From NCBI GenBank assembly GCA_026391775.1, contig JAPLDK010000075.1:64089-99964 (forward strand): a stretch of DNA of 35,876 nt, given 5' to 3'. A program made the translations under genes and the position numbers. Shown piece by piece: positions 16,944 to 25,400 of this stretch. This DNA comes from Bacteroidota bacterium (GTDB taxonomy: Bacteria > Bacteroidota > Bacteroidia > Bacteroidales > FEN-979). Position 1 is the stretch's first letter. The number at the start of each line of letters is the position of its first letter. Below the pieces are notes generated by a model. It was not told where the DNA came from. It did no database searches and saw only the letters and a list, made by a program, of their open reading frames with translations.

Positions 16944-17105
16944 CCTTTTTAAAGGCCGTCCATTTATTTACCCTAACAAATTTTCTACCCATTTGTTCAT
17001 TTAAGAAAACCCGGGGCAAATCAAAAAATTCAAAATCCGGCATTTTGCCAGGCAGATATTTTTTTCATCCTTCTGATTTTCTGATCTTTAATAAAATTTA
17101 AGTGT

Positions 17106-17150
17106 AAATGATATAGAGGAAATCCTCTATATCATTTTACGGAAATCCTC
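17106..17150. promoter_or_regulatory. Perfect 15-bp dyad plus 10-bp direct repeat upstream of the CHAP gene
   Basis: AAATGATATAGAGGA (17106-17120), then AA, then its exact reverse complement (17123-17137). The core GGAAATCCTC at 17118-17127 is repeated exactly at 17141-17150, 23 bp downstream. The second copy ends 1 bp before a weak -33-like ATTG (17152-17155), which is 20 nt from TATATTTA (17176-17183). Two sites on one helix face just upstream of a -33 element is a layout expected for an activator, possibly RR1. The dyad could instead be a hairpin ending the RR1 transcript, but no U-tract follows. Confidence 0.5.
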
Positions 17151-17151
17151 C

Positions 17152-17183
17152 ATTGATTTTCAACTTTCCGGCACTTATATTTA
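17152..17183 (+). promoter_or_regulatory. Weak promoter for the CHAP-metzincin-barrel genes
   Basis: ATTG at 17152-17155, a 20-nt spacer and TATATTTA at 17176-17183 each differ by one base from the Bacteroidota consensus (TTTG and TAnnTTTG). A weak promoter next to repeats is what an activator-dependent gene would show. The predicted start is near 17190. Confidence 0.4.
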
Positions 17184-17232
17184 CCTGTCGGATGTGTGTT
17201 TCAAGGAACTCATTGTCACCATAACATCATAG

Positions 17233-18027
17233 ATGAAAAGTACGATTTCTAACAAACCTTATATTAAACGAAGATTGATGAAATATCCCGGAAGAACTAT
17301 TCGAATTGAAGAACATGACATTAAGATAGTAAAAGCAATACAAAAGCAATTAATCAAGAAGGGAGTGTACCTGGAGATTGATGGAGATTTCGGACCACTC
17401 ACTGAATCGGCTGTTAAATATTTCCAGTCCGTTTCGCACGATATTTCCGGCAATCCGCTGGTTATCGATGGTGCAATAGGACCTATAACCTGGTCGGTAC
17501 TTTTTGAAGGAGAACCTTCGCCCATACAGGGCACAACGGACCGTTTATTGCAGAAAGCGATTGAATTTGCTGAACTTGAAGTCGGGGTGATGGAGAATCC
17601 CCCCTATTCAAACCGCGGCAAAGAAGTTGAGGAATACCTCAAGGCAGTTGGTTTACCGCCCGCAAATCCCTGGTGTGCCGCATTTGTTTACTGGTGTTTC
17701 TCCAAAGCCAGCGATTCCATGGGCATTGCCAATCCCCTTTACCGTACCGGAAGTTGTATCGAACAATGGAACCACTCAACAGCAAAAAAAATCCCACAGG
17801 CCCAGGCCTCCGAAAACCCCGGTTTAATCATGCCCGGCAATATTTTCATAATTGATCACGGCTGCGGCAAAGGCCATACCGGGATCGTAACACATATCGA
17901 GAACGGATTCATCACAACCATCGAAGGCAACACTAACCTCGACGGTTCCCGGGCCGGTCTCGGGGTATTTTCTCTAACGCGAAAAGTGAATACGATTAAT
18001 CTGGGGTTTTTGGATTATGGGGGATGA
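17233..18027 (+). CDS. Peptidoglycan-binding domain plus CHAP amidase/endopeptidase
   Basis: 264 residues. Residues about 30-92 form a PG_binding_1 domain (IVKAIQKQLIKKGVYLEIDG, then DFGPLTESAVKYFQ and DGAIGPITW). Residues about 110-264 form a CHAP/NlpC-P60-like hydrolase with Cys148 (NPWCAAFVYWC), His215 (KGHTGIV) and a following EGNTN as probable third residue. It should cleave peptidoglycan peptide or amide bonds. There is no N-terminal signal peptide, unlike its neighbours, so release by lysis, a dedicated secretion route or cytoplasmic storage must be considered. It is an endolysin-like architecture, but no phage genes surround it. It is the first gene after the RR1 repeats and 42 nt before the metzincin gene. 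Confidence 0.87.
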   Translation: MKSTISNKPYIKRRLMKYPGRTIRIEEHDIKIVKAIQKQLIKKGVYLEIDGDFGPLTESAVKYFQSVSHDISGNPLVIDGAIGPITWSVLFEGEPSPIQGTTDRLLQKAIEFAELEVGVMENPPYSNRGKEVEEYLKAVGLPPANPWCAAFVYWCFSKASDSMGIANPLYRTGSCIEQWNHSTAKKIPQAQASENPGLIMPGNIFIIDHGCGKGHTGIVTHIENGFITTIEGNTNLDGSRAGLGVFSLTRKVNTINLGFLDYGG

Positions 18028-18069
18028 TACAAGACACAATTCAAATTATCAAGTTAAAATGAAAACTAG

Positions 18070-19038
18070 ATGAAAACAGTTAACAAGGTTTTCTTGACCC
18101 TCTTTTTCACAGCATTTTTTGGATTAACGTCATGTTTTATCCAAGGACAAAACAAATCAGCAACAATCCCAACAACTATTTGGACAAGCAGTATAATACC
18201 AGTTTGCTGGGAAAACCCAATGCCTGAGAACGATCATTGGAGAATTCTTGTTAAAAATGCTATTACAGAAAGCTGGGAACAATATTCAAAGTTAAAATTT
18301 ACAGGGTGGGAAAAATGTCATGAAAACAGTAAAGGAATTCGAATTTTAATCTCAGATGAAGGACCTTGTACAAAAGGACTGGGGAATGAAATTGATGGTA
18401 TTCCATCTGGGATGATATTAAATTTCACGTTTAGGAACTGGGGTATTACTTGTCAATCGAGAAAAGATTTCTGTATTAAAGCAATTTCCATGCATGAGTT
18501 TGGACATGCTTTAGGCTTTGCCCATGAACAAAACCGGAAAGATTGCAATTTCCAAAATTGCATGGGCACAGAACAAGGCCAAATACCAAATTGGTATATA
18601 ACACCGTGCGATACTTTATCAATCATGAATTATTGTAACCCTAAATGGAATAATTCAGGAGAATTAAGTGATTTAGATATAGTGGGTGTAAGCACCCTTT
18701 ATGGATTTGTTGCCAAAAAATCCGACGACAAATCTTTCATACAAGAACCATATTCAATAGAATATAATATAATAAAAACTCGAGATCAAAATAATAATTG
18801 GGTTTTTCAGACAAGGATTTATATAACAGGAGATGAATTCCATCTTAAAAAAATAAAAGAGGTAACCTACATGTTCCCTGATACAATTACCCCATCTGAA
18901 ATCAAATCAGATAAAATGGTTGACAGGTTTGGCGCCTATATAGAATCATCTGGCAAGTTTGATGTCACAATAATCATCAAAACAAATGAGCGCAAAAATT
19001 ACAAAATATTTAAATCATTTTCCTTTAATAATTTATAA
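18070..19038 (+). CDS. Exported metzincin zinc protease with possible C-terminal prokaryotic YEATS-like domain
   Basis: 322 residues. The N-terminus is a signal sequence with LTSC, so it may be a lipoprotein. The protease domain (about 35-205) carries the zinc motif HEFGHALGFAH (His142, Glu143, His146, His152) followed by EQNR, as in astacin- and matrixin-like metzincins, and the Met-turn SIMNYC at Met186. Many cysteines in the domain suggest disulfides and an oxidising, exported location. Residues about 225-318 (WVFQTRIYI, IKEVTYMF, then FGAYIESSGKFDVTIII) look like a prokaryotic YEATS (pYEATS) beta-sandwich; this is a pattern judgement. The gene is AT-rich compared with the window's metabolic genes and lies between the CHAP and barrel genes. 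Confidence 0.82.
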   Translation: MKTVNKVFLTLFFTAFFGLTSCFIQGQNKSATIPTTIWTSSIIPVCWENPMPENDHWRILVKNAITESWEQYSKLKFTGWEKCHENSKGIRILISDEGPCTKGLGNEIDGIPSGMILNFTFRNWGITCQSRKDFCIKAISMHEFGHALGFAHEQNRKDCNFQNCMGTEQGQIPNWYITPCDTLSIMNYCNPKWNNSGELSDLDIVGVSTLYGFVAKKSDDKSFIQEPYSIEYNIIKTRDQNNNWVFQTRIYITGDEFHLKKIKEVTYMFPDTITPSEIKSDKMVDRFGAYIESSGKFDVTIIIKTNERKNYKIFKSFSFNNL

Positions 19039-19053
19039 TTAATGCAGGATATT

Positions 19054-20580
19054 ATGAAAAAGCCTCTATCTTCTACTAAACCTTTCAAAGGTTGGATATT
19101 CGTTTTCTTTTTATTATGTATAACCCTGGTGACCTTGTCTGTTAAAGCACAGGATGGAATAGATATTAATTTTAATGCTTTCACAGGAAAATTTGATAAG
19201 GCCCCACCAAAGAAAGTGAAAGAAGGTACGTTAATTAATGTTATAATTTATAACATTAATTCTGAATTGATTAATGTACCTGAAATTAAACAAAAATCAA
19301 TAATCAGTAACTATCTCCAGGTCCCTACCATCTTTGAAAATTTCACAAAGGAAACCAATCAAGAGCCAATAATTACTAAACGAGATTATGATATAGTTTC
19401 AAATAAAGAAAAAGCAAACCCTCCCTCTCCAGAATATGATCCTATAACTGATTTTAAAAATACATATATAGAGTTTAAAAAATATTTTTATACCCTAAAT
19501 TATTTACTTAACTATAAAGATAACCTTTTTACCGAATTCGATAAACCAGTGTTGAACTTGAATATATCAAAGGAAATTCTCTTAGCTAAATTATCCATAA
19601 TATTCAAAAAAGCACAAAAATTAGATGAATTGCCAAATTTAATCGCCGATACTACTTTCAAATTAATCAGCAAGTTGGATAGCACTTATTATTTATTGCA
19701 AGCACAGTTTGAGAATATAAATAAATCGGAAACAAAAGATACTATAATACTAAAAGGAGAATTATCTTCTGAAAACCAGGTCAAATTTAATGTTCAAAAA
19801 GCTATTCTGATCAAAGCAAGTAAACCAAAATTAACAAGTGAATTTTCTGATATTAAAAGAAAATATAGCTTGCTGGCAACAGATTCAGCTAGGAAAATAA
19901 CATACGCAGCCATTTTGGCTATTGAAGATAAAATATTAAACATTAGTAAAAACGAATTTAAATACTATCTGGATCCAATTTTAATAAATGAGGATGGTAA
20001 TGCATTCTCTATTTCCATTAAAGATAAACAAGGGAAATTATTAAGACAAACACCGGAAATAACAATAAAAACAAGCATGAAATTTAAATTGGATTTTAGC
20101 GCTGGATTCTTTTTTGGATCTCAACAAAATGATAATTTTTATACTCAGCAAGGCAAAGTGAAATTTTCAAAAGAGATTAAAAAAGATTCTATTTTTAAAT
20201 ATGATTCATCCGTTTCTTTAGTCTATCAAAACACCAATAAACAGCCAGTAAATTTTTCAATCGGAGCAATGCTCAATGGGTATTATGATTTTGGAAAGCC
20301 ATTTGCTGTTGGGGCGTCCTTTGGAATATCCTATCCTGTTGCACAATTGCCAATGTTTGCAGCAGGCATAAGTTTGTTATTCACATCAAAACATCGGATA
20401 GTTCTAACCTTTGGTGCCAGCTATGCGAATGTTAAAAAATTAAAGCCAGATAATATATTGTATTCTGATGATGGGAAAATGTATTTAAGCGATTCATCAG
20501 TACAATTATCTTACGATAATGTTTATAAATTTGGTTGGTTTGTCGGCATTACATACAACTTCGCAAATCTTGTAAAATAA
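19054..20580 (+). CDS. Exported protein with C-terminal outer-membrane barrel-like region
   Basis: 508 residues from ATG 19054, which is preceded by CAGGATATT; an ATG four codons upstream is also in frame. A signal peptide (KGWIFVFFLLCITLVTLSV, ending KAQ) is followed by about 300 residues rich in Lys, Asn and helical segments with no recognised family. The last 170 residues (LDFSAGFFFG, FSIGAMLNGYYDFG, AVGASFGISYPVA, RIVLTFGASYANV, KFGWFVGITYNF) show alternating hydrophobic strands with glycine and aromatic residues and end in an F-containing strand, as in small outer-membrane barrels. It follows the metzincin stop by 15 nt, so the two are co-transcribed. It could be the surface anchor or export partner for the metzincin; that is inferred. 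Confidence 0.72.
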   Translation: MKKPLSSTKPFKGWIFVFFLLCITLVTLSVKAQDGIDINFNAFTGKFDKAPPKKVKEGTLINVIIYNINSELINVPEIKQKSIISNYLQVPTIFENFTKETNQEPIITKRDYDIVSNKEKANPPSPEYDPITDFKNTYIEFKKYFYTLNYLLNYKDNLFTEFDKPVLNLNISKEILLAKLSIIFKKAQKLDELPNLIADTTFKLISKLDSTYYLLQAQFENINKSETKDTIILKGELSSENQVKFNVQKAILIKASKPKLTSEFSDIKRKYSLLATDSARKITYAAILAIEDKILNISKNEFKYYLDPILINEDGNAFSISIKDKQGKLLRQTPEITIKTSMKFKLDFSAGFFFGSQQNDNFYTQQGKVKFSKEIKKDSIFKYDSSVSLVYQNTNKQPVNFSIGAMLNGYYDFGKPFAVGASFGISYPVAQLPMFAAGISLLFTSKHRIVLTFGASYANVKKLKPDNILYSDDGKMYLSDSSVQLSYDNVYKFGWFVGITYNFANLVK

Positions 20581-20668
20581 ACTCTTGCATTGAACCATTC
20601 TACATTTACAAAAAAATATTTATTGCCTGTTTCGTTTGATAAATAAACATTACGTTACCCCGTTAGAG

Positions 20669-20806
20669 AATCCCGCAAGGTTATAGTATTTGCATGACAA
20701 TGGTTTCCAGCTCATCAACAATCAACTCAATCTGTTTGTCATGTTGCTATAAACTTTCACTACTAAATCAATCCGTGTAAAAGTCGGGATTTCTCTATGC
20801 GGGATT
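20669..20806. repeat. Nested inverted repeats in the gap between convergent genes
   Basis: Within the 268-nt gap, AATCCCGCA (20669-20677) pairs with TGCGGGATT (20798-20806), and inside it CATGACAA (20693-20700) pairs with TTGTCATG (20736-20743). A second GGGATTTCTCT just before the right outer arm can also pair with the left arm. It may fold as RNA, act as a terminator for the converging genes, or be a remnant of a small mobile element. Nothing else is seen in this gap. Confidence 0.3.
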
Positions 20807-20848
20807 TGCCAAAATTCCCTGGAGAAGTCAAAATAAATAATCTGGAAA

Positions 20849-22372
20849 TTATTTCCCCCCCGCTTCCAGCCAGTCTTTAACATATTCCACCCAGATGTCC
20901 TGTTTATCCAATAACTGCTCGGTGGCGGGATAGGGAATGATCACATCGGGACTTATCCCTATATTATCTATGGGATTTTCGGGAAGCCTGCGCGAACGGC
21001 TCATAGGATACCTCATGTAATACTTTCCTGAAGGTAAATCAATGGGTATGGAATTGGAATAGTCAAGCACACCGGCCGTATTGGTATTACCAAACAGTGT
21101 GACTTTACTGCTCGTCTTCGCAGCAAGAAGGAATTGCTCGGCAGAAGATCCATTGTTTTCGTTGATGATGATGCCGACTTGCCTGGGATATTTATAAACG
21201 GTATCCTCTTTCACGGTTTCATCTTTCCCCATCATTGGATGAATTACAAATTCCCCGGGATGCTTTTTCATCTCGGCAAGCAAAGCCATGGTCCACTTTA
21301 TACCTTCATCCCCGCCCCTGAGAGTCCCTTTTTTCAGATCATCTTCATACCCTTTGATGTTATCCTCACACGCATACCATTCCACCCCCTTGCTGAAAAA
21401 TGGACCTGTATAAAGCAATCTGAACAGCATCTGCCATTCATCATCCTGCCCGCCTCCGTTGTTTCTCAGGTCAATGACAAGGTTGGGCCTACTCATGATG
21501 TCACTCCAATGATCCTTTAAAGTGGATTCTATCCGCTCTTTATTTCCGTCAAACCCGGGAATTCTCATAAAGAAAGTGCTATCGCTAAGGCAGCCATAGG
21601 TAAAATATGTATTTTGGCCGTTAGGGTAAAGCGGAACATAGGATTTCATCATTGCATAATCGCTTCGTTGAAATGAGGATTTACGGACAAAGAAACGTAC
21701 GTCATATACTTCCAGTATATTCCTGTTCACATGCAGACTTGCTTTTGTCTTTCCAACACGCGCGCCTTGCCAGGTTGTATGCTCTTTTACTTTGAACAGA
21801 GTATCATTTGATGGCGGATGAGATTCAGGGTTCATTCCATCCGGTTCCAATGGGGCGAATTCAAACATCACCTGTCCGGGTTTCCAGCCTGTGTAACTTA
21901 CCGAGACACCCAGGTAATTTTTTTTACCTGGATCTTTTATCACAGCAATCTCACCGCACCAGGAAACCCAGAGCCCCTCGATGGTGTTTGAACCCGTAGT
22001 CCTGGCGAACATCTCGTTTGTGTCAATTGCAATATTCTTCCCATACGATGAGATATCCATTTGAACCCATTCTTTATCCGGACCGGGAACTCTCCTTACC
22101 CGCAGATGCTCATCCTTGAAAAAGCCGGCATATTCGCTCAGGTAATATCCGCACGAATCGGGGTGAAGCGCTATCCGCCTTCGCAAATCCTGCTCCAGGC
22201 GAGCAAGCTCTTCAACCTTATCCCCTTTGATCTTATCATTATAACCGGGGTAATTACTTTTAATTTTTGCAATTACGAAGTCAAAGTCTGTCATGCATGA
22301 TGACTGCTGTGAAAATGACATCCCGGAGCAAAACAACAGGATGAGGGCGAAAAAAACCGGATTTTTCAACAT
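20849..22372 (-). CDS. Exported S41-family serine protease
   Basis: 507 residues with a signal peptide (first about 21 residues, ending SFSQ). The C-terminal S41 (C-terminal-processing/tricorn-like) core has LVIDLRNNGGG (about 297-307) and the nucleophile segment NNGSSAEQF with the serines at 409-410, then TLFGNTNTAGV and a closing GISPDVIIP. The N-terminal half (about 25-290) lacks an obvious PDZ domain and looks lineage-specific. It is probably a periplasmic or surface peptidase. It is convergent with the barrel gene and divergent from the alpha-2-macroglobulin gene (87 nt between starts), so the two could share control; the functional link is not shown by sequence. Confidence 0.87.
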   Translation of the reverse strand: MLKNPVFFALILLFCSGMSFSQQSSCMTDFDFVIAKIKSNYPGYNDKIKGDKVEELARLEQDLRRRIALHPDSCGYYLSEYAGFFKDEHLRVRRVPGPDKEWVQMDISSYGKNIAIDTNEMFARTTGSNTIEGLWVSWCGEIAVIKDPGKKNYLGVSVSYTGWKPGQVMFEFAPLEPDGMNPESHPPSNDTLFKVKEHTTWQGARVGKTKASLHVNRNILEVYDVRFFVRKSSFQRSDYAMMKSYVPLYPNGQNTYFTYGCLSDSTFFMRIPGFDGNKERIESTLKDHWSDIMSRPNLVIDLRNNGGGQDDEWQMLFRLLYTGPFFSKGVEWYACEDNIKGYEDDLKKGTLRGGDEGIKWTMALLAEMKKHPGEFVIHPMMGKDETVKEDTVYKYPRQVGIIINENNGSSAEQFLLAAKTSSKVTLFGNTNTAGVLDYSNSIPIDLPSGKYYMRYPMSRSRRLPENPIDNIGISPDVIIPYPATEQLLDKQDIWVEYVKDWLEAGGK

Positions 22373-22389
22373 GGAAAAGAGTTCTGTTA

Positions 22390-22397
22390 CAAAAATA
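22390..22397 (-). promoter_or_regulatory. Candidate -7 box for the S41 protease gene
   Basis: Minus-strand TATTTTTG matches TAnnTTTG exactly, 17 nt before the start codon, implying a very short leader. No TTTG is seen at the expected -33 distance. A divergent weaker match, TATCTTTA (22407-22414), could serve the alpha-2-macroglobulin gene. Confidence 0.35.
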
Positions 22398-22459
22398 ATA
22401 ATTTAATATCTTTACTAAGGTTTTTATCATTATTTCTGAATTCTTTAAAATCCCGCCCT

Positions 22460-25400
22460 ATGTCACCCAGAAAAAAACTCCTGATTTTTGTCGGGATACC
22501 CGCCCTGGTTATCCTGCTTGCACTGATCCTTATCCAAACCCTCGGAAAACCCTCAAAAGGGCCGCTTATTCACGTCAACCCCGCGTTCAGGCAGTATGTG
22601 CAGGCATTTACTTCCGGGTTTATTTCGTCCCATTCAACAATTAAGGTCAGGCTGAATGATGATTATGTGGATTCTTCTTCCATGAATATCCCGCTCAAGG
22701 AGGATCTCCTTAAGGTCAAACCTTCAATCAAGGGCACCGCCTGCTGGATCGACAGCCGGACTATAGAATTCCGGCCCGAAGAACCCTTGCCCCAGGATAA
22801 GATCTTTACCGTGCAGTTCTTCCTTTCAAAACTGCTCACGGTCCCCGATTCCATGAAAACCATGGCGTTCCAGTTTCAGACCATACGCCAGGATTTTGAT
22901 GTAAGCATCGATAATCATAAAGCCGTTTCGGAATCTGATCTTACGAAAGAAATACTGCAGGGAACTGTCTTTACTGCCGATGTTGCCGATGACAAACAGG
23001 TAGAGCTCATGCTCACGGCGAACCAGGACGGGAACGGACTTCCGGTTACATGGCAGCATGACTCAAAAAATAACAAGCATTTTTTCCAGCTTGAATCCAT
23101 TATGCGCGGCGATCAGGCCTCAAGCGTCAAGCTTAACTGGAACGGTAATCCCATCGGGTCTTCAACAGATAAACAATTTACTGAAGAGATTCCCGCCCTG
23201 GGGGATTTCAGGTGGCTGGAATTAAGGAATATTGCCGCAGGCGACCCGTATTATGTTCTGCGTTTCACCGATCCTCTGAAACATGACCAGAACCTGGATG
23301 GACTGGTCCGCGTCGGGAAATTTTCAAACCTCAGGGTTTCCATCCAGGATAACGAACTCATCGTATATCCCCCTGCAAACATGGAAGGCAATCCTTTGCT
23401 GACCATCGAACCCTACCTGCGAAACTGCCAGGGAAAAGAACTTGGACAGCGCATTGTCGAAAAACTGTCGCCCGAGGGAAACATGCCCAATGCCAGATTC
23501 GTCGGCACAGGGGTCATTATGCCCTCTTCCAACGGCATGCTGCTTCCGTTTGAGGCGGTCAACCTGAAAGCCATTGACGTAAAAGTCATCCGCATTTATG
23601 AAAATAATATTTTTCAGTTCCTTCAGATCAATGAAATGGGAACTGCTTATGACATGTCAAGAGTAGGTAGGACAGTTTTGAAAAAGACCATCCCACTGAA
23701 CGGCGCCGCTGATTATGGCCGCTGGAACCGTTTCTCTATCGATCTTTCCACTTTAATGAAAACAGAACCCGGGGCCATCTATTCGGTAAACCTCAGCTTT
23801 ATGAAGCAATATTCAACCTATCCTTGCGCCAGCGGGGAAACAGGGAAGCCCCAGGATATGGTAGTTATTCAAAATCCGGATAGGGAAAACGACAGGGAGG
23901 GATGGAATTACTACAACAATTATGATGAGGAAGAGGGCGATAATGGCGGATGGGAGAATTACCGCTGGAACGAAAGGGGTGACCCCTGCAAGGCTTCGTA
24001 CTACTTCAATAAGACCGCCACACGGAATGTCTTTGCCTCAAACCTTGGCATGATCGCAAAAGGTGATGCCGAAAATGAATTCACTGTCTTCGTGACCGAC
24101 CTGGTTTCTTCAAAACCATTATCTGGTGTGAAGGTTGATTTCTTCAATTACCAGCAGCAGATCATCGGGATTGCCTCAACAAACGGGGATGGGATGGCCA
24201 TGGCCAGGCTGAACTCCAAACCCTTCATCGCCGTGGCCGTGAAAGACAAGGAAAAAGCCTATTTAAAACTTACGGAAGGCAATTCCCTTTCGCTTTCAAT
24301 GTTCGATGTGAGCGGGGAGCCTGTCCAGAAAGGCATTAAAGGATTCATATACGGGGAAAGGGGAGTGTGGAGGCCTGGCGATTCGATTTACCTGACCTTC
24401 ATCCTGGAAGATAAAAGCGGGAAACTTCCTGCAACCCACCCGGTGAACCTTGCCCTGTTCAATCCCAGCGGACAGATGGTTTCACGCTCGGTGCTCACTT
24501 CTTCGGTAAACGGGTTTTATGCCTTCAGGACCGTAACTCCCCCTTCGGCCCCTACGGGTAACTGGCTTGCAAAAGTGAAAGTCGGAGGTGTGGAATTCCA
24601 GAAAACCCTGAAGATTGAAACGGTAAAGCCCAACCGCCTGAAGATCCGTATGGATTTCAACAAAGCCTACCTGCAAAAGAACAAGATCCCGCCCGTACGA
24701 CTTGAAGCCAGCTGGCTTACAGGAGCAACAGCTCACGGATTAAAAGCGGAAGTCAACCTCACGCTCACCAAAGCGGTGACTGCATTTAAACAGTTCCCGG
24801 CTTATACCTTCGACAATCCCACGGCCGGCTTTGCTGCAGAAAACATCAGCATTTTCGAGGGAAAGCTGAACGATGAGGGAAAGACTACCATAACCCCTGT
24901 GATCCATGTCACCAATGTGGCTCCCGGTGTGCTGAATGCCAGTTTTGAGACTAAAGTATTTGAAGACGGAGGTGATTTCTCGATCGACCGTTTTACCATT
25001 CCGTATTATCCCTATGTTTCCTTTGCAGGCCTCAGGATACCCCTTCCATCGGCCCGCGAACGGGTTCTGTATACTGACAAACCCTATGATATCGACCTCG
25101 TAAATATTGACCCGGACGGGAATCTTGTTCCATCGAACAGGCTGAAGGTTGAAGTGTTCAAGCTGGAATGGCGGTGGTGGTGGGACGATTCGGAACGGAA
25201 CTCAGCTGATTTTGTTTCAACCTCTCACCTGAGGCCGGTGGATTCGGCAACAGTGAGGACTGCCAGCGGCAAAGGCAGTTACAAGTTCAGGGTCGATTAT
25301 GATGAATGGGGAAGGTATCTCATCAAGGTGACCGACAGGTCTTCTGGACATATTGCAGGGAAAGTGGTGTATGTTGACTGGCCGGGATATTTCCGCATGC

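Noticed and set aside
16943..16956. GCCTTT-tt-AAAGGC hairpin just after the RR1 stop, as a terminator
   Set aside because: The loop is only 2 nt and no T-tract follows, so it is a poor intrinsic terminator.
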